Positions 9,921 through 18,340 of a stretch of DNA of 64,000 bases are shown here, in pieces. The first letter of the stretch is position 1. Every line of letters starts with the position of its first letter. The notes beneath the pieces are model-generated. The model had not been told where the DNA came from. It ran no database searches and saw nothing but the letters and a program-made list of their open reading frames with translations. The stretch covers positions 1 through 64,000 of the forward strand of contig CAMCXT010000001.1 of NCBI GenBank assembly GCA_945883545.1, given 5' to 3'. Position numbers and translations under genes: made by a program. Origin of the DNA: Chitinophaga pinensis. Lineage in GTDB: Bacteria > Bacteroidota > Bacteroidia > M30B66.

Positions 9921-10690
9921 AGTCCGGAGAATAGCCTTTTGGCGTTATCGGTTGTAGTTTTTGCAATTTCTCTTCGGCCCGCTAGCAAATGCTCACCAAG
10001 CGTTTCGTTCACGTAAGCAAGATACGACGATTCATTTCTTTTTCCCCGGTAGGGAACCGGTGCCAAATAAGGTGCATCGGTTTCAAGCAGTAAATACTTA
10101 CCATCCACTTGTTTGGCAATGCTTCCAAGGTCAGATTTTTTAAACGTGATCACCCCTCCAATGCCTAAATACCAACCCATTGAAGTAATTTCCAAAGCCT
10201 CTTCAAGCGTTCCTGAAAAGCAATGGAAGACTCCTTTTGCACCTTTTTTGGCCCAAGGCCGGATGATTTCGATGCATTCCGGAGTGGCATTGCGAGAATG
10301 AATAATCATCGGCAAGTCAAATTCTAAGGCCCAGCTGCATTGAATCTCCAATGCTTCTGCTTGAATTTCTTTGGTAGATTGATCCCAATAAAGATCCATT
10401 CCACACTCTCCGATGGCAACAAATGGATGCTTCCTCAGCCAGCTGTAACACAAGTCGAGTTCAGCTTTCCAATTTTCCGGTTGAACAGAACATGGATGTA
10501 AACCCATCGATGGCCGGCACAATTCAGGATATTTTTCAGCCAGCGCCATCATCCCATCAATCGACTCCGAATCAATATTAGGCATTAAAATTTTTGTGAG
10601 TCCAGCTTTTACAGCGCGCTCGATCATCGCATCTCTGTCTGAATCAAATTCAGCAGAATAAAGGTGTGCATGGGTGTCTATAATTTCCAC
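9917..10690 (-). CDS. TatD-family metal-dependent DNase
   Basis: The protein has 257 residues. It has the amidohydrolase-type metal centre of TatD/YcfH nucleases: DTHAHL at the N-terminus (H7, H9), the metal-bridging Glu in GECGMDLYWD, His in MIIHSRNA and VFHCFSG, and Asp in LLETDAPYLAP. The family consists of 3'-5' exonucleases that act on DNA (and RNA) in repair or apoptosis-like DNA turnover. I use the GTG at 10690 as the start because it puts the DTHAHL motif directly after it. A TATCTTCG box ends 4 nt upstream of that GTG. First gene of a two-gene operon with ansA. Confidence 0.92.
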   Translation of the reverse strand: MEIIDTHAHLYSAEFDSDRDAMIERAVKAGLTKILMPNIDSESIDGMMALAEKYPELCRPSMGLHPCSVQPENWKAELDLCYSWLRKHPFVAIGECGMDLYWDQSTKEIQAEALEIQCSWALEFDLPMIIHSRNATPECIEIIRPWAKKGAKGVFHCFSGTLEEALEITSMGWYLGIGGVITFKKSDLGSIAKQVDGKYLLLETDAPYLAPVPYRGKRNESSYLAYVNETLGEHLLAGRREIAKTTTDNAKRLFSGL

Positions 10691-10694
10691 ATGG

Positions 10695-10702
10695 CGAAGA
10701 TA
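10695..10702 (-). promoter_or_regulatory. -7 promoter box of the tatD-family/ansA operon
   Basis: The minus-strand sequence is TATCTTCG, one change from the Bacteroidota TAnnTTTG. It lies 4 nt before the GTG start, so the transcript would be nearly leaderless. Confidence 0.5.
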
Positions 10703-10738
10703 AGCTCAAAAAAGTTCAAGACTTAGTTTCATTCCCTT

Positions 10739-10770
10739 TTTGGTGCAATGCAGATCAACGCTTACATTTA
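10739..10770 (+). promoter_or_regulatory. Bacteroidota-type promoter of the GT9 gene
   Basis: TTTG (10739-10742), a 20-nt spacer, then TACATTTA (10763-10770), which matches TTTG-n19..20-TAnnTTTG apart from the last base. The GTG start follows after 4 nt. Confidence 0.55.
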
Positions 10771-10774
10771 GGCA

Positions 10775-11746
10775 GTGAAAATCTTGGTTATCCGTTTCAG
10801 TTCAATTGGAGACATCGTGCTCACGACTCCTGTGTTGCGGTGCATCAAAAACGATTTGCCTGATGCGGAAATTCATTATTTAACCAAGCCGCAGTTTGCG
10901 CCGTTGTTGGCTCACAATCCTCATGTTACGAAGGTTTGGCAGTGGTCGCGGGAGGTTTTAACCTCCTTGCGGGCGGAAGGATTCGATCATGTTATCGATT
11001 TGCACCACAACCTTCGAACGCTGCGGGTGAAGTGGTTTTTGGGCGTTAAGTCGACTTCGTTCGATAAATTAAATGTTTCGAAATACTTGATGGTTCGATT
11101 CAAATGGAACCGTTTACCTGAAAAACATATCGTTGAACGATACCTTGAAACTGTTGCAAGTTTGGGTGTTCATTGGGATGGCAAGGGATTAGAATTTTAT
11201 CCTGCTCCAACAGATGAGGCCATCCTTCATCAAATGCCCAAGTATTATGTTGCCGTTGTTTGCGGAGCGCTGAAAGGAACCAAGCAAATACCAGTAGAAC
11301 ATCTCATTTCCCTATGTAAATCAATACAATTACCTGTGGTTTTGCTGGGAGGAAAGATGGAAGTAGCCATTGGTGCTGAAATTACGAAATCCCTTGGAAG
11401 CCATGTGCTCGATATGTGCGGCAAAACTTCCATTGGAGAATCGGCTGTTGTACTCCGCGAAAGTGCAGCAGTGCTCACCGCCGACACTGGTTTGATGCAT
11501 ATTGCTGCCGCATTCGAAAAGCCGATTGTTTCTGTTTGGGGAAACACCATCCCGGGTTTTGGAATGTCGCCTTTCATGCCACAAAAGCCCAACAAAAGTT
11601 TTATCGCTGAAGTTGAAGGCTTGTCGTGCCGACCTTGCTCTAAAATTGGCTTTGCGGATTGTCCGAAAGGGCATTTCCACTGCATGCAAAAACAAAAATA
11701 TCCGGCCATTGCTGACCGGATAAATCGTTTTGCTGAACAACAATGA
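10775..11746 (+). CDS. Glycosyltransferase family 9 (heptosyltransferase-like)
   Basis: The protein has 323 residues and starts at GTG. It has the ADP-heptose:LPS heptosyltransferase fold signature: an N-terminal ILVIRFSSIGDIVLTTPVL motif (residues 3-21) and a C-terminal TADTGLMHIAAA motif (about 237-248) that binds the nucleotide-sugar donor. It probably transfers a sugar to lipopolysaccharide core or a related glycan at the inner face of the cytoplasmic membrane. The exact donor and acceptor cannot be read from sequence. It is divergent from the TatD-family gene and convergent with the DUF349 gene (6 bp between stops). Confidence 0.88.
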   Translation: MKILVIRFSSIGDIVLTTPVLRCIKNDLPDAEIHYLTKPQFAPLLAHNPHVTKVWQWSREVLTSLRAEGFDHVIDLHHNLRTLRVKWFLGVKSTSFDKLNVSKYLMVRFKWNRLPEKHIVERYLETVASLGVHWDGKGLEFYPAPTDEAILHQMPKYYVAVVCGALKGTKQIPVEHLISLCKSIQLPVVLLGGKMEVAIGAEITKSLGSHVLDMCGKTSIGESAVVLRESAAVLTADTGLMHIAAAFEKPIVSVWGNTIPGFGMSPFMPQKPNKSFIAEVEGLSCRPCSKIGFADCPKGHFHCMQKQKYPAIADRINRFAEQQ

Positions 11747-11752
11747 GATGAA

Positions 11753-13867
11753 TTATGCTTCGCGAAGGATGCTTAATTGATCCATAAGCGCACCTATTTC
11801 TTCCTTCGCTTTGTTGATTTTACGTTCGATGTCTTTGCGCATTTCATCGGCTGCCTTCGACTTTGAATTTGCAAAGAATCCTATATTGTTTTCTAGGGTT
11901 TGCACCTCAGTTTGTAGTCGACGAATTTTATCCTGAACCACATTTTTTTGCTGGTGCAGTTTGTCTTTACCTTGTGGATTAGAGCTAATATTGCTCACTT
12001 GGTTTCTAAAAACCTGACGACGAGACTCAGCATTGCCTGCCTTCAGTTTGGCAAATTGAGCATCAATTGCTGTTCTAAATGCCTTGTGAACCGAATCTTT
12101 TTCTTTCATCGGCACATGTCCAATTTCCATCCATTGAGCTTGAAACGCTTTCAAGGCCTCGAAATTGGCATTGTTGTCTTCGCCAAGTTCAAATGCCGCA
12201 ATGGCTGCCAACAAATCCTGTTTCTTCTTTAGGTTTTCGTCCTGTTCAGAATTCATTCCAGCGAAATGCTGGTTTCGGCTTTCGTAAAAAACATCGCATG
12301 CTTTTCTGAATCTGGTCCAAAGTTTATCGCTGTGCTTCTTCGCTACTGGTCCTACCTTTTTCCATTCTTCTTGTAAAACGCGAAGGCGCTCGCCAGTTTT
12401 TTTCCAATCGTTGTTTTCTTTGAGCGCTTCTGCTTCCATGCACAGATCTACTTTTAATTTGTAGTTGTGGTTCTGTGTATTTCTGAGGCTTTTGTAGAAC
12501 TCTTCTTTTACTTCATAGAAAGAATCGCGAGCGGTTTTGAACCGCTGCCAGATTACTTCATTGTCTTTTCGAGATGCAAACCCAATCTTTTTCCAATCTT
12601 CCAAAGCCGCCGCCATTTTTTCAGAAGCCTCTTGCCAGTGTTGGTGCGACTTAAATGGAACTTCTGCTAAGATCACTTCAGCACGTTCACAAACAGCCGT
12701 TTTTAGATTGAGGTTTTCGGTGAATGTAGACTCTTGCCCTTGGATATACTGGCGACGACGATCGAATAGCTTATCGCCAGCCGAACGGAATCTTTCCCAA
12801 ACAACTTCACTTTGTTCACGAGCTACTTGGCCAATATCTTTCCATTGATCTTGAAGAGACTTGTAGTCATCGAGCGACTTGCGGATCGATTCTTCGAGCA
12901 ACAATTCTTCAGCCTTTACGCACAGAGAAGTTTTTAACTCAAGGTTTTTCTTCTGATCAAGTTCACGAAGTTCCTTGTTGATCTTAATAACCTCATAGAA
13001 GTTATTGATATGGTGATGGTAGTTTTTCCAAAGTTCATCTACATGGCCAGCAGGAACGAGGCCGATGTTTCTCCAAGTAGCTTGAAGTTCATGCAAACGA
13101 TCGAAAGAAGCCGGAATATTCTCCGTGTTCTCCATCATTTTTTTGAGCTCATCAAGGATCTCTTGCTTTTTCTTGAGGTTATCTGCAAGCTCTTTTTCTT
13201 TCTGCTTGCGTAAATCGTTTCTCTTTTCAACGAATGCTTTTACAGCTTCTTCGAATTCAAGATCAGTATCGTCGTTTATTACTTCAAATTCTAGAGGATC
13301 GCCACCATTCTCGATGAACTTCATCCGCTTAGAACTAACTTCCTCTTCTTTGTTGGTGCGGTAAGCTGCTCGAATAGAGGAGAAGGTTGCTTTTTTCGCT
13401 TCTAAGTCGCTGTTTCCAAGCAATTCCTTCATGGCAATAACCAATTCAGGGCGGGATTTTTCATGCCAAGCTACAAGTGGCAGTAGGTCGTCAAGTTCTT
13501 CTTCAGCAACTTCAGTTTCAGCCACTGCAGGAGTGTCCAATTCAATAGTTGATGTGGCTTCAGCCTCAACTTCTTGAGCTTCCACTGCCGATTCAAGTGG
13601 CGTTTCTGCAACGATGGGTTCGGCTTCTGTCTCAAGAACAACTTCTTCAACAGTGTTTTCTGGTTCAACCACCTCATTAGATTCTTCAGACAATTCAGTA
13701 GCAGCTATTTCTTCTGCATCTGCTTCTTGAATCTCTGTGTTTACAGGTGCTTCAATTGGAATAGCCACTTCAGTTGATGCTGTTTCAGGAGCTTCTATGG
13801 GCGTAGTTTCCGGTTTTTCATTCGGTCCGGTTTCCGGTGTTTGGAGCGATTCTTCAGAATTTTGCAT
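11753..13867 (-). CDS. DUF349 repeat protein, coiled-coil, acidic N-terminus
   Basis: The protein has 704 residues. The first 130 or so are extremely Glu/Ala/Val/Pro-rich and presumably disordered. At about 132-175 lies the conserved block found before DUF349 arrays (LVAWHEKSRPEL to AYRTNKEEE). Five DUF349 modules follow, each with an LQxxWKxIGxV-like motif, a W-x-R/K-F centre and charged helices (near residues 255, 330, 405, 480 and 560). The C-terminal 120 residues are predicted coiled coil. DUF349 proteins are widespread in Bacteroidota and, as far as I know, have no assigned biochemical function in this group. The start at 13867 follows a TATTTTTG box by only 4 nt. Confidence 0.9.
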   Translation of the reverse strand: MQNSEESLQTPETGPNEKPETTPIEAPETASTEVAIPIEAPVNTEIQEADAEEIAATELSEESNEVVEPENTVEEVVLETEAEPIVAETPLESAVEAQEVEAEATSTIELDTPAVAETEVAEEELDDLLPLVAWHEKSRPELVIAMKELLGNSDLEAKKATFSSIRAAYRTNKEEEVSSKRMKFIENGGDPLEFEVINDDTDLEFEEAVKAFVEKRNDLRKQKEKELADNLKKKQEILDELKKMMENTENIPASFDRLHELQATWRNIGLVPAGHVDELWKNYHHHINNFYEVIKINKELRELDQKKNLELKTSLCVKAEELLLEESIRKSLDDYKSLQDQWKDIGQVAREQSEVVWERFRSAGDKLFDRRRQYIQGQESTFTENLNLKTAVCERAEVILAEVPFKSHQHWQEASEKMAAALEDWKKIGFASRKDNEVIWQRFKTARDSFYEVKEEFYKSLRNTQNHNYKLKVDLCMEAEALKENNDWKKTGERLRVLQEEWKKVGPVAKKHSDKLWTRFRKACDVFYESRNQHFAGMNSEQDENLKKKQDLLAAIAAFELGEDNNANFEALKAFQAQWMEIGHVPMKEKDSVHKAFRTAIDAQFAKLKAGNAESRRQVFRNQVSNISSNPQGKDKLHQQKNVVQDKIRRLQTEVQTLENNIGFFANSKSKAADEMRKDIERKINKAKEEIGALMDQLSILREA

Positions 13868-13871
13868 GGTT

Positions 13872-13879
13872 CAAAAATA
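13872..13879 (-). promoter_or_regulatory. -7 promoter box of the DUF349 gene
   Basis: The minus-strand sequence TATTTTTG is an exact TAnnTTTG match, 4 nt from the ATG. No clear upstream TTTG was found at the usual distance. Confidence 0.55.
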
Positions 13880-14162
13880 GCCAATTCCACTCCTAACACA
13901 GAAGCGAAAGATTAAAAATAATGATTTAACAAACTAAATAGACAAAATCGAAATATAAACTGAGTATTTAAATTCATATTAAATAAACTTAAATACTTAC
14001 GTAATTCTAGATATTACAGCGTTCCAGTGCCTTTACAGTCACAAAAGCAAAAACTACTAAGTGTTTTGCTCATTATTTTATTGTGTACAATGTATGAAGC
14101 CAATTGGATGAAATATCTTTACACACTATTCGTTATCTTGTGCTGACGCATCGCGCTATTTC

Positions 14163-16475
14163 ATGAAAAGAATTTTCCCCATTTTATTTTTCTGTTTCAT
14201 TTGTGCTTCTTCATTTGCACAAAGCCTCAATATTCCTGTTGATTCTTGGAGAGAACATCTTCCAGTGAGCAAGGGAATTTCAATTGCACAATCGAATGAA
14301 AAGGTCTTTTGCGCAACCGAAAAAGGCATTATCGTGCTTCGCAAAGACGACAACTCTTTCGAGGTTTTGGGCCGATCAGGTGGCCTGAGTGATATCAATA
14401 TTGGAAGTGTAGGCTTTCATGATCCAACACAAACATTGTTGATCGGATACAAAAACGGGAATATTGATTTGCTTAGAAACAATGAAGTCGCAAATCTTGG
14501 AGATCTGAAAAGATCCAATGTTATTTCTGGCGCTAAAGCCATCAATCGAATTAAATTCAAAGAGAATCTCGCCTATCTGTGCACCAGTTTTGGCGTTGTA
14601 GTCATCGACATGGTTCGCCGCGAAGTGAGCTCAACATTATATCCAACTGCAAGCAACGCAGAAGTATTCGATATCGATTTCAAAGGGGATTCTGTATTCG
14701 TCGCCACCGAACAAGGTGTTCGAAAAGCCGACCTCACCGATCCAGCAGTTTCGTTCTTTAACAACTGGACAACCTTGCCGGGCTTCGACGCAACTCGCCC
14801 CACGAGAAATCTTACTTGGTATAACAACGAATTGTATATCACGCGTTATGTGCCTTTCGAATACGCACGCGACACAATCTTTCGCTTCAACAACGGAAGT
14901 CCAGTAATTGAATTCACCGGAAATGGTTATCCTGGAATTCGTGAAAGCAAAGGACAGCTGCTTGTTTGCGAAAACTTGAGTGTTCTCGTGAAAAAAAGTC
15001 CGACCGAAGCCTTTCAAACCATCTTCGAATACAACAACAACGGAACGCCGAATCCATCTGATGCAATTCGCGACAATCAAGAAGACCGAGTGATTTGGAT
15101 TGCCGACCAAAAACTTGGTTTGGTAAAATCGTTCGCCATTTTCGACAACCAACCATTCACGCCAGAAGGGCCTGCATCGAAGAATGTTTTCAGGTTGCAA
15201 GTTGCTGAAGACCAATTGTGGGTTGCCACTGGTGGATATGATTTCGGGTACGCTCCACTGTATCAAATTGATGGATTGTTTAATCGTGATGGCGCAATTT
15301 GGAATTCATATCAGTACCCAACTGCAACCGATTGGGTGCGCGACATTGTTGGAGTAACGATCGATCCTGCGAATTCTAAACATCTATTTGCCTCAACCTG
15401 GGGAAGTGGAATAGTGGAAGTTGACAATGGCGTGATTGTTCAGAAATACGATACTACCAACAGTGAGCTCTACCCAATTGCCGAAAACAGCGGCGAGATT
15501 CGGGTTTCTGCAGTGGCATTCGACAAAGATGCAAAGCTTTGGGCGGTGAGTACTTCTGCAACTCGGCCAGTCGCTATGCGCAAGCCAGATGGAACATGGA
15601 AGTCGTATGGCTTTAATTCGGCGATAAACGACCAAAGTACTTCCGACATGCTGATCGATTCTTCTGGACAGAAATGGTTTATCGTTCAAGACCGTGGTTT
15701 GGTAGTTTTCAAAACAGATGAAGCTGATGAACTTGAATCCTTTCAATTAATCAACGACCAAATTGGAACAGGCGCTCTGAACTCAACAAGGGTTTTTTCG
15801 ATGGCGCAGGATCTGGATGGCTTGATTTGGGTTGGCACTTCAAAAGGCGTAAACGTTATCTACAGTCCAGATGCAATTTTGGATGAAAACAATCAATCGA
15901 ACTGGGATGCACAAAAAATCACTGTTTCACAAGGAGGTTTCAATCAATACTTGCTCAACTCTGAAGAAGTAACCGCTATCGTTGTAGATGGAGCCAACCG
16001 AAAGTGGTTTGGAACAAAAAGCGCAGGTTTGTTTCTCGTTTCGCCTGATGGTACCGAACAAATTGCAAACTACGATTTCGAGAACAGTCCGCTGTTGAGC
16101 AACACCATCATCAGCATGGCCATGAATTATAAAACTGGTGAATTGTTCATTGGAACCGATCAGGGGATTTGCTCATTCAGAACGGATGCATCCATGAGCG
16201 ATCGCGGTTTCGATAAAATGTATGCGTTTCCTAATCCTGTCCGCCCCGATTACACAGGATTAATTACTGTTACAGGCTTGGTAAACAATGCCGATGTTAA
16301 AATTACCGATGTAGAAGGAAATGTTGTTTTTACAGGAGTTTCCAACGGAGGTACAATCACTTGGAACGGTCGTTTGTATTCTGGTGAACGCGCAGCCACT
16401 GGCGTTTATATGATTTTTGCTGCAAACGAAGATGGGTCGGAAACGAAAGTGACCAAATTGTTGTTCGTGAACTGA
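14163..16475 (+). CDS. porZ: PorZ-like T9SS attachment-complex protein
   Basis: The protein has 770 residues. A signal peptide covers about 1-20 (MKRIFPILFFCFICASSFAQ). It continues with the PorZ N-terminal beta-propeller signature (SWREHLPVSKGISIAQ, then VFCATEKGIIVL and GRSGGLSDINIGSVGF). A second two-component-regulator-type propeller follows, seen as repeated LIWVGTSKGVNVI, KWFGTKSAGLFLV and LFIGTDQGICSF blades. The last 85 residues or so are a CTD (YAFPNPVRPDYTG to LLFVN). In Porphyromonas gingivalis PorZ is a surface T9SS component that helps attach cargo to anionic LPS. The same role is inferred here from architecture. It overlaps recO by 1 bp (TGATG). Confidence 0.87.
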   Translation: MKRIFPILFFCFICASSFAQSLNIPVDSWREHLPVSKGISIAQSNEKVFCATEKGIIVLRKDDNSFEVLGRSGGLSDINIGSVGFHDPTQTLLIGYKNGNIDLLRNNEVANLGDLKRSNVISGAKAINRIKFKENLAYLCTSFGVVVIDMVRREVSSTLYPTASNAEVFDIDFKGDSVFVATEQGVRKADLTDPAVSFFNNWTTLPGFDATRPTRNLTWYNNELYITRYVPFEYARDTIFRFNNGSPVIEFTGNGYPGIRESKGQLLVCENLSVLVKKSPTEAFQTIFEYNNNGTPNPSDAIRDNQEDRVIWIADQKLGLVKSFAIFDNQPFTPEGPASKNVFRLQVAEDQLWVATGGYDFGYAPLYQIDGLFNRDGAIWNSYQYPTATDWVRDIVGVTIDPANSKHLFASTWGSGIVEVDNGVIVQKYDTTNSELYPIAENSGEIRVSAVAFDKDAKLWAVSTSATRPVAMRKPDGTWKSYGFNSAINDQSTSDMLIDSSGQKWFIVQDRGLVVFKTDEADELESFQLINDQIGTGALNSTRVFSMAQDLDGLIWVGTSKGVNVIYSPDAILDENNQSNWDAQKITVSQGGFNQYLLNSEEVTAIVVDGANRKWFGTKSAGLFLVSPDGTEQIANYDFENSPLLSNTIISMAMNYKTGELFIGTDQGICSFRTDASMSDRGFDKMYAFPNPVRPDYTGLITVTGLVNNADVKITDVEGNVVFTGVSNGGTITWNGRLYSGERAATGVYMIFAANEDGSETKVTKLLFVN

Positions 16476-17194
16476 TGATGCTTCTTGCTGGCCCGGCGCT
16501 GGTGCTTCAAACAATTAGGCATGGCGATCAATCTGTTGTTGCCAGGATGTTTACCCGACAACGAGGATTGGTTTCGTTTCTGGTGAAAGGAGTTTATGCC
16601 CGCAAATCGGGGAAGGCAGCCATTTTACAAGCTATGAATTTAGTGCACGTGGCATTTCGGAACCGAGAAAATCGTGATTTGCAAATGCTCACCGATCTAA
16701 AAATGCATCATGCGTATCGGAATGTTCCATTTTCGCCTGTATCGGTTGCTCAGCTTGTTTTTATTTCGGAAGTGCTGATTAAAACCCTGCGCGATTTAGA
16801 GCCCGACGATCAGTTGTTTGATTACGTGCAAGGCATGTTGTTAGCCCTCGATGAGCAATCGGAGGTTATTGCTGATTTTCACTTGCGCTTCCTGCTCGAT
16901 TACAGCAACTTCTTGGGCATCAGGCCACAGATGAATTTTTCTGATGAGTATAAGTATTTCGATCCATCGGCAGGCGAATTTATTGGCTTCCCCCGAACGG
17001 GGACTTGGTCGTTGGAATTGAGTGAACAGTTGGCGATCCTTATGGAAATTCCTTTCGAAGCGCTCTACCTCCGAAAATCGAACCGATACCAACGCCAGTT
17101 GCTTACCGATCATTTGTTGGGTTATTACAAATGTCATTTCCCATCTCTGGGAGAATTTAAAAGTCCAGAGGTGCTGAGCGCGGTTTTCGAATAA
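16475..17194 (+). CDS. recO: DNA repair protein RecO
   Basis: The protein has 239 residues, a normal length for the family. The N-terminal OB-fold region (ALVLQTIRHGDQSVVARMFTRQ, then GLVSFLVKGVYARKSGKAA) and helical C-terminus (LRFLLDYSNFLGIRPQ) match Bacteroidota RecO. RecO helps load RecA on SSB-coated single-stranded DNA in the RecFOR pathway. The zinc-binding cysteines of some RecO proteins are absent. The start codon overlaps the porZ stop by one base, so translation is coupled to porZ. Confidence 0.9.
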   Translation: MMLLAGPALVLQTIRHGDQSVVARMFTRQRGLVSFLVKGVYARKSGKAAILQAMNLVHVAFRNRENRDLQMLTDLKMHHAYRNVPFSPVSVAQLVFISEVLIKTLRDLEPDDQLFDYVQGMLLALDEQSEVIADFHLRFLLDYSNFLGIRPQMNFSDEYKYFDPSAGEFIGFPRTGTWSLELSEQLAILMEIPFEALYLRKSNRYQRQLLTDHLLGYYKCHFPSLGEFKSPEVLSAVFE

Positions 17195-17207
17195 GCACTA
17201 TAGGTTT

Positions 17208-17243
17208 CAGAAGGATGATTTTCCTGTTCTGCAAATCCTTCTG
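17208..17243. repeat. Inverted repeat between recO and tatC
   Basis: CAGAAGGAT (17208-17216) and its exact complement ATCCTTCTG (17235-17243) flank an 18-nt loop, just upstream of the tatC promoter box. There is no U tract. It is either a weak terminator/stabiliser for porZ-recO mRNA or an operator for tatC. Confidence 0.5.
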
Positions 17244-17249
17244 CATTGT

Positions 17250-17257
17250 TATCTTTG
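17250..17257 (+). promoter_or_regulatory. -7 promoter box of tatC
   Basis: TATCTTTG is an exact TAnnTTTG match that ends 6 nt before the tatC ATG at 17264. Confidence 0.6.
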
Positions 17258-17263
17258 CCGCCC

Positions 17264-18094
17264 ATGCCAATAGATCAGACCGAAGAAGAAACGCCAGGAG
17301 CCGAAATGACCTTTTTAGATCATTTGGAAGCTTTGCGCTGGCACATTGTAAGGTCGGCAATTGCAGTTGTGGCTTTCGGGGCACTTGCCTTTTTCTTTTC
17401 CGATTTAATCTTCGATGGGATTCTACTTGCGCCTAAATATGTTGACTTCCCAACATACAGGTTCTTTTGTTGGCTATCGAACGTGTTGTTTCACGACGAT
17501 AGTATTTGTTTAAACGAATTGGATTTTGAGCTCATAAGCACACAGATGTCGGGACAATTTACAACCCACATCATGGTCGCTTTCGCCACAGGATTGATTT
17601 TAGCATTTCCTTATTTATTGTGGGAAATCTGGCGATTCATTAAGCCTGCTTTGTATTCGAACGAAAAGAAATATGCCAATGGAATGGTCTTTTGGGGAAG
17701 TTTTCTTTTCGCCTTAGGAATTTCATTTGGGTATTTTGTGATCACTCCTTTGAGTGTTTACTTTTTCGGGAACTACCAGATTTCCGAAATGGTTGCCAAT
17801 CAAATCACGGTGAGCAGCTTTATTTCGACTGTGGTAACTACAACATTTGGCGCAGGACTGGTTTTCGAGATGCCAATTGTGATTTATTTTTTGGCTAAAA
17901 TTGGCATTGTATCGGCGGCATTTTTAAAGCGCACTAGGAAAATTTCCTATGTGATCATTTTAATTGTTGCGGCGATTATTACTCCGCCAGATGTTACAAG
18001 TCAGGTGATTGTTTCCATTCCTCTTTTTATCTTATACGAAATCAGCATTTTTATTGCGCGTCGAGTAGAGAAGCGGAAATCGGCAGAGTCGTGA
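17264..18094 (+). CDS. tatC: Sec-independent translocase subunit TatC
   Basis: The protein has 276 residues with six predicted membrane spans. The N-terminal MTFLDHLEALRWHIVRS motif is the TatC signature that contacts twin-arginine signal peptides. The FAYLLWEIWRFIKPAL-like segment and a C-terminal run ending in IITPPDVTSQ match the family. I prefer the ATG at 17264 over the TTG at 17246 because the latter would lie inside or upstream of the TATCTTTG promoter box. TatC exports folded proteins together with TatA, which is encoded 44 bp downstream. Confidence 0.93.
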   Translation: MPIDQTEEETPGAEMTFLDHLEALRWHIVRSAIAVVAFGALAFFFSDLIFDGILLAPKYVDFPTYRFFCWLSNVLFHDDSICLNELDFELISTQMSGQFTTHIMVAFATGLILAFPYLLWEIWRFIKPALYSNEKKYANGMVFWGSFLFALGISFGYFVITPLSVYFFGNYQISEMVANQITVSSFISTVVTTTFGAGLVFEMPIVIYFLAKIGIVSAAFLKRTRKISYVIILIVAAIITPPDVTSQVIVSIPLFILYEISIFIARRVEKRKSAES

Positions 18095-18126
18095 TTGTGG
18101 CTGAATAATTCCTTAGCTTTACGGTC

Positions 18127-18134
18127 TAATTTTA
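18127..18134 (+). promoter_or_regulatory. Possible -7 box before tatA
   Basis: TAATTTTA matches TAnnTTT(G) except for the last base and lies 4 nt before the tatA ATG. It may allow tatA to be transcribed separately from tatC. Confidence 0.4.
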
Positions 18135-18138
18135 CGAC

Positions 18139-18324
18139 ATGAACCTCTCTATTTTATTGGGCATTTTAGGCCCTTGGCAGATTGTTCTAATAGTGGCCGT
18201 TATACTATTGATGTTTGGAGGCAAAAAATTGCCAGAACTGATGAAAGGCATCGGACAAGGCATCCGTGAATTTAAGGATGCAAAAGATGGCAATAAAGAC
18301 GAATTGCCAGATAAAAAGAACTGA
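18139..18324 (+). CDS. tatA: Twin-arginine translocase subunit TatA
   Basis: The protein has 61 residues: one N-terminal membrane helix (about 4-25, [20 protein letters not shown]), the FGGKKLPEL hinge, an amphipathic helix ([14 protein letters not shown]) and a charged tail. It fits the short TatA/E family, which forms the pore or membrane-weakening element with TatC. Confidence 0.93.
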   Translation: MNLSILLGILGPWQIVLIVAVILLMFGGKKLPELMKGIGQGIREFKDAKDGNKDELPDKKN

Positions 18325-18340
18325 TCATCCCGAAGAATCT

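Noticed and set aside
14637-15266. 209-codon open frame on the minus strand
   Set aside because: It lies entirely inside porZ, shows no family motif, and porZ is convincing in its own frame.
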